Notes under the pieces: model-generated | Databases searched by the model: none | What the model was told of the DNA's origin: nothing | Seen by the model: only the letters and a program-made list of their open reading frames with translations | Assembly: GCF_905220415.1 (NCBI RefSeq) | Contig: NC_059545.1 | Span: 10,054,001 to 10,118,000 of the forward strand | Reading direction: 5' to 3' | Length of the DNA: 64,000 nucleotides | DNA from: Colias croceus | Lineage: Eukaryota > Arthropoda > Insecta > Lepidoptera > Pieridae | Made by a program: the position numbers and the translations under genes | In this document: piece by piece, positions 11,070 through 20,034 of the stretch | Layout of the letters: every line of letters begins with the position of its first letter | Position numbering within the stretch: position 1 is the stretch's first letter

Positions 11070-11222
11070 CTAGCGGTCCGCCCCGGCTTCGCCCGTGGTA
11101 CATATTCACGTTTTCTCTACATAAGAACCATCCTCGTACTTCAAGGAATATAATAAAAAAAAATAAAGAAATCGGTTCAGCTGTTCTAAAGTTATGCGCT
11201 TACCAACACATTTTGGGATTCA
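11070..11222 (+). repeat. SINE-like repeat ('cggtccgccccggcttcgcc' family)
   Basis: The sequence starts at actagcggtccgccccggc and ends near cacattttgggattcattt. Related copies are at 56310-56450 (same strand), 15698-15860 and 41150-41346 (reverse). It has no coding sequence. This is a common lepidopteran interspersed repeat; whether it is a true SINE or a LINE 3' end I cannot say. Confidence 0.7.
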
Positions 11223-11875
11223 TTTGGTTGACAACTGGGGTGACTACCCCAGTTGTTAATTGGCTCTTGACTAAGAGTACTGCGGAAAAGGTTTCGAATA
11301 TGTGTTCGCAATAGAGGAAGTCATGTTGAGCAGGAACTGTAAAGTTTTTAAGAAAAATAAATTGTGACAAAATTTATTCTGATGTTGTCCTTTCCTAACA
11401 CTGTCCCATGTTTATCCCCGATTTCTTGGAATCTACGAATGCTACCTGAGGTTATCATACCTTTTTACATAGCTAAGAACATGTATATGTTTTTAAAAAC
11501 ATCTGCAGACACATTTTCATGGAGATTTTTTTCAATATCTTTCTTTAAAACGAGTGAACTAAATTACTTAAATGTTATTATTTTTAGATTAAAAGCCATT
11601 TCTTTGAATTGTTTGCAGCGATATGGATTTTTATTGCTGAGAATTATTGTTTAACTCAACCTTTACATAAAAACTTAAAAAAAACCCAGACCAAATAAGT
11701 AAAATAAAAAATTAAACGCTAAATGCGAAGATAAAGTGGCATTTTCAAGAAAAAATTAAAATTGCAATAACTCTTCAACGGCTAACTTTTGGATATGGTA
11801 TTATAAGATCAAATCAGTTTGTTTTGACCCCTACTATATGCTCTTAACAGGAATAGGTCGACTTAACCTGTAACC

Positions 11876-11878
<3 letters not shown>

Positions 11879-11910
<32 letters not shown>
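11879..11910. repeat. (TA)n microsatellite
   Basis: TA run between the mariner-like element and the Tc1-like element at 11911. Confidence 0.95.
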
Positions 11911-11913
<3 letters not shown>

Positions 11914-13619
11914 TGGTGGACGTTTAATTAGAAACACGTAACTCGATGAAGTAGTCATCAAATTCATTTAACATTTATATTTTATGTATTAACGTATTAG
12001 AGATTAAGTATTATTTCATATGTAATAGAACACCCGTTTATCTAGTTTTATAAGAAATTGCTTAATTTTAATCAAACGTTAGCTTAAATTAATAAAATTG
12101 AACAACTTTAAGTGAAGTCTGATTTCCGAGTATTTTCAGTCTGGACAACAAATTAGAAACAGCATGATTCGAGTGTTCCAAAGTCAAAACCTGTTGAAAT
12201 GCCGCCAATATTTTTTTCTTCTACAAATATTTGCACCGTTTTTTAAACATTCCATCTAAAAGTTTCTGAAAATTAATTTGCTTTGCAGTATAAATGGGTA
12301 AAAGTAAGTTTTGTGACCCATCAACAAGAAAAATAATTTTAAGTTTACATTTTGACAAAAACTGGAGTTACAGGAAAATTGCAAATCATTTAGAGTGTTC
12401 GATAAAAATATATTCAATGCTATAGTTTATTTAAAAGAGCATGGTACTTCCGATCAAGTGCCTAGAAAAGCTCGACCATGAAAAACCACTGCTCGCGAGG
12501 ATAGGCAAATGATTCTTTTGGCAAAGATGGATCTATTTAAAAGTTCAAATTCTATTATAAAATTAGTTTTTTCCGAAGATGAACCTCGCAATGAGTCGAT
12601 GAGATCGGTTTGCAGTCGAGGCAAAATTTTTTGGGAGAGACGCCAGGAAAGTACAGCTTCATACTAGGCAGTACAGCGACAACAACGATTTTCATTTACT
12701 AAAAAATATTGCTCGTGGACAGTCTGCCAGTGTAAAAGTTTTATTTTGGGACGAAACTAAAACTAATTTAATCAATTCTGATGGCAAAGGATACGCGCGT
12801 CGCTCAGTTAACCAGGCCTTAGATAATAAATAACAGTTCAGCATGGCGGAGGAAACATTATAGTATGGGCACGTATGGGGTTGTTTTTAGATTGTTATCT
12901 TTATCTTTATAGACAACAAGGACTTTACAACGTCGTGGCTTAGTTTGTATGAGATTTTAACACGTTTGCAAAATTTCCTAATAGAATTAGAACCTTTAAA
13001 TGGATCCATCTTTGCGAAAAGAATTGCCTATGCTCGCGAGCAGTGGTTTTTCATGGTCGAGCTTTTTTAGGAACTTAATCACTTAATCAGAAGTACCATG
13101 CTCTTTTAAATAAACTGTAGCATTGAATATCATTTTATCGAACACTCTAAATGATTTGCAATTTTCCTGTAACTCCAGTTTTTGTCAAAATGTAAACTTA
13201 AAATTATTTTTCTTGTTGATGGGTCACAAATCTTACTTTTACCCATTTATACTGCAAAGCAAATTAATTTTCAGAAACTTTTAGATGGAATGTTTAAAAA
13301 ACGGTGCAAATATTTGTAGAAGAAAAAAATATTGGCGGCATTTCAACAGGTTTTGACTTTGGAACACTCGAACCATGCTGTTTCTAATTTGTTGTCCAGA
13401 CTGAAAATACTCGGAAATCAGACTTCACTCAAAGTTACAATTTTATTAATTTAAGCTAGCGTTTGATTAAAATTAAGCAATTTCTCATAAAACTAGATAA
13501 ACGGGTGTTCTATTACATATGAAATAATGCTTAATCTCTAATACGTTAATACACAAATGTAAATAAATTTGTAGACTACTTCATTGTGTTACGTGTTTCT
13601 AATTAAACGTCCACCACTG
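11911..13619. mobile_element. Tc1-like element folded back on itself (~660-bp inverted arms)
   Basis: The ends CAGTGGTGGACG and CGTCCACCACTG are perfect inverted repeats next to TA, typical of Tc1. The arms run from 11911 to about 12568 and from about 12972 to 13619. They are long enough to include the first half of the transposase gene, which is therefore present twice in opposite directions around a 400-bp centre. A transcript through the element would form a long double-stranded hairpin. Confidence 0.8.
12294..12900 (+). pseudogene. Tc1-like transposase, broken
   Basis: From ATG at 12294 the translation begins MGKSKFCDPSTRKIILSL and continues through KNWSYRKIANHLECS, the paired-type helix-turn-helix of Tc1 transposases. 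Frameshifts and a stop follow. Later frames give ARIGK.., VLFWDETKTNLINSDGKGY (first catalytic Asp region: D-E in WDETK) and HGGGNIIVWARMG after an internal stop. The second and third catalytic motifs are missing because the right arm replaces the 3' half of the gene. A decayed, non-autonomous copy. Confidence 0.75.
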
Positions 13620-13826
13620 TATATATTATAAAAGTTAGCAGTAATCTAAAAGTTTTATTGTAAAAGTTCACTTTTATTTTAAGCGCAATTCAATTAAAGC
13701 TTATATTTAAAAAGGTTTTAACTTTAAATTAAATAATATTGGAAAATATATAATCGCTCATTTCGTCGATTCTGACCTCTCTCAATGAGCGGTCGCGACG
13801 TCTGACGCGTACGATTCGGTTCGCAG

Positions 13827-14035
13827 ATCCGGATCTGCTGGCGGAGATGCTGTCGACGATCGTGCTGGGCAGCGCCGTGGACGTGGCGAGCGGGCCCGTG
13901 CGCGCCGCGCTGCCCGAGCTGGCGCCCGCCGACCGCGAGGTGCTGCGCCTGCTCGTGCGCTTCGACTTCGGGTGGACCTTTGCCCAAGCCCAGTTTGAAA
14001 GCCTGCCGGCCACGTACCCCGCTTACCGAATCCAG
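13827..14035 (+). CDS. Unidentified GC-rich gene, exon B
   Basis: The acceptor ttcgcag ends at 13826; the donor CCAG|GTCCGG starts at 14036. The exon is read with one base carried from exon A (GAT) and ends on a codon boundary. It encodes about 70 residues, including EMLSTIVLGSAVDV, ELAPADREVLRLLVRFDFG and PATYPAYRIQ. It is strongly GC-rich for the first 150 bases. I recognise no motif. An earlier donor (TTCGG|GTGGAC, near 13970) would break the phase with exon C, which is why the later one was chosen. Confidence 0.6.
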
Positions 14036-14119
14036 GTCCGGCCCGCGAAGCTTCCGTTCGTTGAAAACCATCGAGCGAGAATCTCGCGACGGGACTCACA
14101 TGCGACTCGATGTTCACAG

Positions 14120-14293
14120 GTGAAGAAAATGGCCCGCTCGGTGAAGTTCAAGTGGAGCGGGAGGTTGAAGGAGGAGGCGGTGGTGGTGGAGCTGAGCGAG
14201 CTCCACCCGCTGGAGCCGCCCAAGGTGCGGAGCGTGGGCGATTGCATGACCGCCGCGGCCGCCGCCGCCCTGCAGACCGCTATCGCTGAACTG
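14120..14293 (+). CDS. Unidentified GC-rich gene, exon C
   Basis: The acceptor gttcacag ends at 14119; the donor CTG|GTACTT is at 14294. Both boundaries are in phase 0, giving 58 residues: VKKMARSVKFKWSGRLKEE, then VVVELSELHPLEPPKV, then a stretch of seven alanines in DCMTAAAAAALQTAIAEL. The preceding intron is only 84 nt, a multiple of three and free of stops, so retaining it would add 28 residues without breaking the frame. GC content is far above that of the flanks. Confidence 0.6.
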
Positions 14294-15111
14294 GTACTTC
14301 TCTTTTCTCAAACTCGGTGATGGACGCGCAAATTGGCCGGTGAGCCGGTGCTTATGGTCAATCACAGACTAAACATAACAAAAATCTAATAATAAACTAT
14401 TTTTTATATAAATCAGTTTCTTATATTAAGAGTCGGCTAAATGAGGAGAGAATTTAGCTATTTATTTTAGGGTGTAAGAAATATCAGTTTCCTTTTTGAA
14501 GTTATAGTTACTTCTTTTGGCGCGATGGAGAAAAATGATGAGAGTGAATATTTACGATACGCGCGCACACCGACACCTAAATTTAACAGCATGAAGTTAG
14601 TTCTAGGTGGTATGAAAATAGATAACTATGTTCAAGTTGTATATTCTAGTATTTTTATATGTAGAACACGTGTTTCGTAAGGGTACAATTAAACAGTGTG
14701 AATAAATAAATATTATTAATTATTATTAATTAATAAATAAATATTGGTGTTTTTATTAAATCAATTTCATATATGACGGTGATACAAATAATTATTTATC
14801 TAAAAAATATTTTTTTTTGTTAAAAAGCGAAATTTTTTTTTTCGAAAGGCCGGCGTAAATATTCAAATAGGTAGCGAAGAGCGAAGCGACGAGCGTGTTA
14901 GGTTAACTCTTGATTATTTAAATAAAATCTTTTTGATTAATTTTAATATTTATCGTTAATCACTACTGCATTTTAGTTTTTTTTTTCCATACGCCAAAGA
15001 AGTATAACTTCCAACGCGTGTACATAAGTACACACACTCTTTTTAGATGGAATTTGTAATTAAAATCGTAACAGAAGAAGGTAGTATAACTTGAGCACTG
15101 TCGTTCGGCAG

Positions 15112-15180
15112 CCCGTCTGCGAGCGACACAGCCGCTGGCTGTCAAAGGCGCTGGCCGACTGGATGCCCAGGTTCGGGTAG
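15112..15180 (+). CDS. Unidentified GC-rich gene, last exon
   Basis: The acceptor ttcggcag ends at 15111. In phase 0, as the donor of exon C requires, 22 codons encode PVCERHSRWLSKALADWMPRF plus G, followed by a TAG stop at 15178. The GC-rich stretch continues about 100 bases into the presumed 3' UTR. The four exons together give roughly 200 C-terminal residues. Short length makes this the least certain exon alone, but the phase match and the in-frame stop support it. Confidence 0.5.
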   Translation, partial: PVCERHSRWLSKALADWMPRFG

Positions 15181-15510
15181 CGCCGGCGACGGGCGTCTGA
15201 CCGCTGGGGCCTGTGCGCCGCGCGCCGTGCACTGTGCATCGACCGCTCCCACTGCGGTTTGCGCAGCCGCATGCCTCACATTGATATTATAATTCTTTCT
15301 TCGATAAAATTGTTCATAAAAAGTGTAATATTGTTATGGCTTAACGTGCATTTATTTTATAATAATAAAATAAAAACAAACGAATTGTGTTGTTTATTTT
15401 CAATTAACTACATAGCATTAAATATAACATTTTTTTTAATATTTCATAGAATTGTCACTAATTGAGATAGCTTTAGCTACTATTAAGTATTCTTGCTTGC
15501 TTGAGATACA

Positions 15511-15516
15511 AATAAA
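15511..15516 (+). terminator. Poly(A) signal AATAAA
   Basis: AATAAA lies 331 bases after the stop of the last exon and is the likely cleavage signal for the unidentified gene. AT-rich DNA gives chance matches, so this is tentative. Confidence 0.3.
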
Positions 15517-15697
15517 GTAAATCCTACTTTTTGAGTTTATCCCGGACAGAGGCGGCTCGTCCTCAGGAGCGCTGGTGCAGTGAACTCCCATAAATAATTA
15601 TAATAAATATACCTGCTCATTATTTAAAATCTATCGTAAAAAACTCCAATACTAATATCAATAAAATAAGTACCTTTACACATCTTCTTTAATATAT

Positions 15698-15860
15698 AAA
15701 AATCAATGCCACTTTTCGTTGTAATTCCATAACTCGAGAACGGCTGAACCGATTTCGATAATTCTTTTTTTATTATATTCCTTGAAGTACGAGGATGGTT
15801 CTTATGTAGAGAAAACGTTAATATGTACCACGGGCGAAGCCGGGGCGGACCGCTAGTTTC
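15698..15860 (-). repeat. SINE-like repeat ('cggtccgccccggcttcgcc' family)
   Basis: Reverse-oriented and more complete copy of the repeat at 11070. It includes the ccatcctcgtacttcaaggaa block and the aaatcggttcagccgttct block on the minus strand. The 15861-16164 stretch to its right holds a CG-rich, non-coding sequence I cannot assign. Confidence 0.7.
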
Positions 15861-16164
15861 AAATAAAATACATCATTACATAGGTACACTTGTTCATTTC
15901 ATAAGTAACGCGCGAAACGGAGCTTACGGAGCGCTCTCGATTGCGCTCCTATGAAACAACATTCAGTACATTGCCTACATACGAAATCCAATAAGAGTGA
16001 AAGAGAAATTTCGCCACAGTCCTGCGCGTGCAACAAAAGATTTACTATGGAAAAATAGCCATTTTCGGAGCGCCGCGCCGCTCTCAAGCGACGTTGCGCA
16101 TCGCATGACAGCAGCAATTGCGCGCGACGTTGCCACTCCTATATTATAAACAAACACTATGAAT

Positions 16165-17685
16165 CAAGAAGCTTATATCTAATACACTGGAGATTGCACT
16201 ATGACCATTAACTTGTAACAAGAAAATATGACCTTGAATGACGTCAGTTATGTTTTTTGTCTCTTTCTGTGGAGTGACCACGCTGGTTTGTAATTTCAGG
16301 ATTTTTCAAAATAGAAAAAACTAAAAATCATGGTCTATAAATGATAACGACATAATATATTTTTAACAGTATTTATATTATAATATTACTGGTCATACTT
16401 TATAGGTACATACAATTTTAATTGGTATAGAATGATAGTTTTAAATAACTTTTGGCTACAAAGCTTGGATATGAACCGATATACCTATTATAGCATTAAC
16501 ATCCTTTGTAAATAGAGGAAAGTTGTGTTTTGCATCAGATGCTGTTTACCAAATTGTAAGCTACTCAGATCTTCTTTTTAAACGCGTTGCTTCGACGGGT
16601 CAATTTCAAGCCAAAATCATCAAAGAAAAACTGTTTATAGCCTTGCACAAATTTCAGCTAACTTTACAAAGTTTATTTTTCAAAAGGTATTTTTTTCTGG
16701 GTCGTAATCCTCAGTAATTTTACCATTGATGGGCACATACTTATATTTCTTTTTATTTTACTTTTTGGAAAGCTGAAATACGTAAAACAAAAAAATATGA
16801 GGTAAGGTAAAAAATTTTAAATTTCAATGTAAAAACGAACAATCTTATAACTACATGTGAGTGCAATACCGATGTCGTGTGTTGTTTCATTACTAGTAAC
16901 AATCTTTAAAATGGTGTTCTAAATTTTCATTATAATATTGTTATTACAATATTCTCTTCGCTATCCATAAAAACTCGTCATCATGGTTACCTTACTTGTT
17001 AAATTTGTTTATTGAAAACTTGTTGAAAAATGATAAAGTATTAGAAAAATAACAAATTTAACATGACTGCTTACTAAAATGATGCTAAATTAGACAATTT
17101 TTGCCTTTGAAATGATTCTAAACAGGTAAATGCAGGAGTATTGAGGAATATTGTAAATAACGTAAATATACACTTGCCTGTGAAATTCTATGCCAGAATT
17201 TGGTGTCCAAACACTTCTGCAATTTTGCACAATACAATACATTCTTTATATTCGGAAAATATTTATTAAATAAGCAACAATATTAACTTAAATATTCGAA
17301 GCGATGAAATTTTTTTGACACACATGCCATATTGACAAAGTTAGAGTTGCTACAATTTTATTATGGTGACTACCCATAATCAGGGAGTATCGCTTTTCAA
17401 TAATTGGTTCAGATACTTATTTTATTTAGCATAAATAATAATTGTCTCATCCAACAATGCTTCTGAATGACGTTGTTGGCAATTTATCAACAAACTCATG
17501 TACAAAAACTAACCTTTTGCACAGAATATTACAGCATACATAGTAGCCTTGGGAAAACTTCGTAATAACAGTGGCAATACCAAGTTAGGTGTGAAAGTGA
17601 TAAAAAACATGAACTGGGCAATATTTTCTTGTTACACGTCAATGTTCATACCGAAATCTCCAGTGTATTAGATATAAGCTTCTTG
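16165..17685. mobile_element. Non-autonomous hAT element with intact 8-bp target duplication
   Basis: The inverted ends start CAAGAAGCTTATATCTAATA and remain nearly identical for about 30 bp, then similar to about 65 bp (tgtaacaagaaaatat on both sides). The 8-mer CTATGAAT flanks both ends (16157-16164 and 17686-17693). An exact 8-bp duplication with C..G-type ends is the hAT hallmark. The 1.5 kb interior is AT-rich with no transposase, so it depends on a partner elsewhere. Confidence 0.85.
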
Positions 17686-19460
17686 CTATGAATCAATGAT
17701 ATTTTATGTATAGATACGTTATATACTCACAATATATCCAAAAATAATTCTGCTTCATATGCAGTGTCAGGCACACACAAATACAAGTTTCATTTTACTT
17801 AATTTATTACATTGACAGACTGTATAAGAGAGATGGCTCTAATAAAATGATAATATAAACAAAAAAGACAAAGATAGTTTGCAAGATAGTTTGTCACTTC
17901 CGCGCAGGTGTAAGCAAAAGTCATAAGAATTCACCAATTAAATATAAATAAACAAATAGTTGCCATGGCAATTGGTATAGACTAACAACACAGAAGGTTC
18001 AATGTTATAGATGTTACGTTTCCTGCACACGTAAACAAATGTGACAATTTCATTTACTATTTATTTATTATTATGAAGTTGTATTAAAATGAAAAAAACT
18101 TTTTTGGAGATATAACTGTAATAAGTATTTATTTCTAGCTGTGGTGTTCGTTTTCGGTCATCATCATTTCACCCGATAAACACACACTGCTGAGCATAGT
18201 CCTCCTTATAGAACTCCATAAGGATCGACCTTACGCTATTCGTTTCAAGGTAGTTACCGGAACCCGTACAAGGTCATCACTCCAACTTGTAGGATATAAT
18301 AATAGTGGTGCCTAGATGAAAAAAAGTATGAAATAAAAGAAAGGATGAAGTATAAGCCTTTTTTATCTAAAACACAAATAAAATTTATGTTCAATAGCTA
18401 TTTACAGAAAAGCAAATAGCATCTTTCGTCAGTAGCGTTAATCTTTTCTTTAATGTATATTCAACTTCATTTCTGCAAACAAACATTTTTGCCATCACGA
18501 TTTCATCACTACATAGAATAAAACAAAGTCCCTTTCTCTGTCCCTATTTCCCTATGTCCCTTTGTATGTGTAAATCTTTAAAACTACGCAACGGATTTTG
18601 ATGTGGTTTTTTTTAATAGATAGAGTGATTCAAGAGGAAGGTTTTAGTATATAATTTATTAGGTTTTAGACAAAGCGGGCGAAGCCGCGGGCGGTAAGCT
18701 ATTATATAGTATATAATAAATAGATATATTTGTTAATTACATGCACTGTCAGTGTGGATTTAAAATATAAAAAAAAATCAAGTATTTACCCAAATCGAAA
18801 TTAATAAAGTAACCGTTCTATTTTCAATAATCGTATCTAACATGATAATCTTTGAACACAGTGTACGCTAGCTTTGTCACACTAGTGATTGAAGCAATGT
18901 TTTATCCCTTTCATTATTTCAATACAAGTGTCAATCATAAAGAATTGTTAATTGTTATTTTTACTCTTAAACTGTAATAATTTAATATATTTTCCTGTGA
19001 TATGTTATTCCTTTATCTTTCTTTATTTTTTTGCATGAATACGTGCACTTTCTAAACACCCAGGAAGGCATACTATTTAGTAGCACTTTCGAATTGTCAA
19101 GTGTCATTACATAAGTATTTTTAACATTTACCACCGATGCGGAAAGAAGTATCTATGGAGAAGAATCGGCAAGAAACTCCATAGTTGCTCTTTTAAAATC
19201 ATGTCAATATCCTGAAGTTTTTACGCGACAACCCTCCATGGGTTTTTATCGTCCATATATTCCTGAATACTGTAGTATGCTCTCTTAACTAGTACATTTT
19301 TTATATAAGTTTTAAATTTAGAACTACTAAATTCTTTAATATTAGTAGTATTATTTGTGACTACAATAGCAGCGACCTTCTTCAATGCAAAGGATTAAGT
19401 TATTTATTAAAATTGTACAAAACATTTTAAGTTAATAAATAAATTAATAAAAACACTTAC
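17686..19460. other. Gene-free stretch with repeat fragments
   Basis: AT-rich, no coding sequence seen. Around 18155-18295 there is a degraded LINE/SINE tail (cactgctgagcatagtcctcc, and accgg..cgtacaaggtcatcactcc), a phrase common in lepidopteran repeats. A second repeat is listed at 18507-18716. Confidence 0.5.
18507..18716 (+). repeat. Interspersed repeat ('gcgggcgaagccgcgggcgg' family), copy 1
   Basis: It begins catcactacatagaataaaa, contains ctacgcaacggattttg and gattcaagaggaaggtttta, and ends gcgggcgaagccgcgggcgg. A second copy in the same orientation is at 32871-33066. A typical lepidopteran short repeat, possibly a LINE 3' end; no coding. Confidence 0.7.
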
Positions 19461-19650
19461 TCTTGTCGAATTCTTGCTCTTTCTTGGCGTGTTTGAGGGA
19501 AAACTATACATTTTTTCACTATCAGAGGACTGTTGAGTGCCTCCACAACTTGCCCAATGCATCTACTTGTAGTGCGTTGTGGCAAATGTTTGTGACACCC
19601 ACAATTCTCTGATAGGATCCCGTTGCGAAGAAACTCAGAGCACAAAGAAC
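19461..19650 (-). pseudogene. HARBI1-like nuclease/transposase, exon 2 (frameshifted)
   Basis: On the minus strand, the acceptor atcgtag ends at 19651 and the donor GA|GTAAGTG follows 19461. The first half reads VLCALSFFATGSYQRIVGV, the signature of PIF/Harbinger-type HARBI1 proteins just after their N-terminal helices. The frame then slips by one base near 19588-19592 (one A apparently lost from the ACAAACAT stretch). The next frame continues HLPQRTTSRCIGQVVEALN and ..FPQTRQERARIRQ. Adding one base makes the exon length fit the family. Joined to exon 1 at 30003, the sequence reads IPLEVK-VLCALSFFATG. The downstream catalytic exons were not found in 15-19.4 kb. Confidence 0.75.
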
Positions 19651-19691
19651 CTACGATAATAAGTAATAATATTTATATATATATTTATAAT

Positions 19692-19995
19692 ATTGATGTT
19701 TTGCATTAAAACAAAACATGTATTATGTGTCGAATAAAACACACAGCGTTGGATGAAGAAAGCAGTCTATGAATCCTATATATCTCTATGCAAATTGGGT
19801 CACCTTACCAAATATCGATGGATCTTTCACCTCACTAGCAAGAGCGCGTCCCTAGTATGGCATCTGTCATCATCGCCTTTGACGCGCTGTCATCTTCCAA
19901 GCTCCATAGCATCTTCATCAGCAAGCAGTAAACTGCAACGCTGTGTGTTTTATTCGACACATAATACATGTTTTGTTTTAATGCAAAACATCAAT
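19692..19995. repeat. Perfect 60-bp inverted repeat around unit U1
   Basis: Bases 19692-19751 and 19936-19995 are exact reverse complements (60 of 60). Between them is a 184-base unit that includes an open frame starting MKKAVYESYISLCKLG. The unit and part of the arm (from TAAAACACACAGCG onward, about 177 bp) recur as an identical inverted copy at 24841-25017. A third partial copy of the edge (aaaacacacagcgttggatg) follows at 20010. Confidence 0.8.
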
Positions 19996-20034
19996 ATTAT
20001 GTGTCTTTCTAAAACACACAGCGTTGGATGAAGA

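Larger units (their letters stand above)
10036..11878. mobile_element. Decayed DD41D-type mariner with ~640-bp inverted ends
   Basis: The ends CAGGGTTACCGG and the complement of the right end (CAGGGTTACAGG) are flanked by TA. The arms 10036-10690 and about 11230-11878 are reverse complements of each other over roughly 640 bp. The left arm contains the 3' end of a transposase gene read on the minus strand, so that end is present twice, once in each arm. A SINE-like repeat (11070-11222) is inserted in the centre. The layout is the same as that of the intact element at 34756-37317. Confidence 0.8.
401..13826 (+). other. 13.4 kb intron between exons A and B
   Basis: The intron is inferred from the matching phase of exons A and B. 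Almost all of it is transposon: five elements separated by (TA)n runs, described individually. Only about 80 bases at the left edge and 200 at the right edge are not assigned to an element. Confidence 0.5.

Noticed and set aside
13724..14117. Three overlapping minus-strand frames rich in Arg/Ser/Ala
   Set aside because: Shadows of GC-rich exon B. GC-rich DNA lacks stops in all frames; the plus frame has matching splice sites.
15060..15272. 70-codon minus-strand frame
   Set aside because: Shadow of the GC-rich last exon and 3' UTR on the plus strand.
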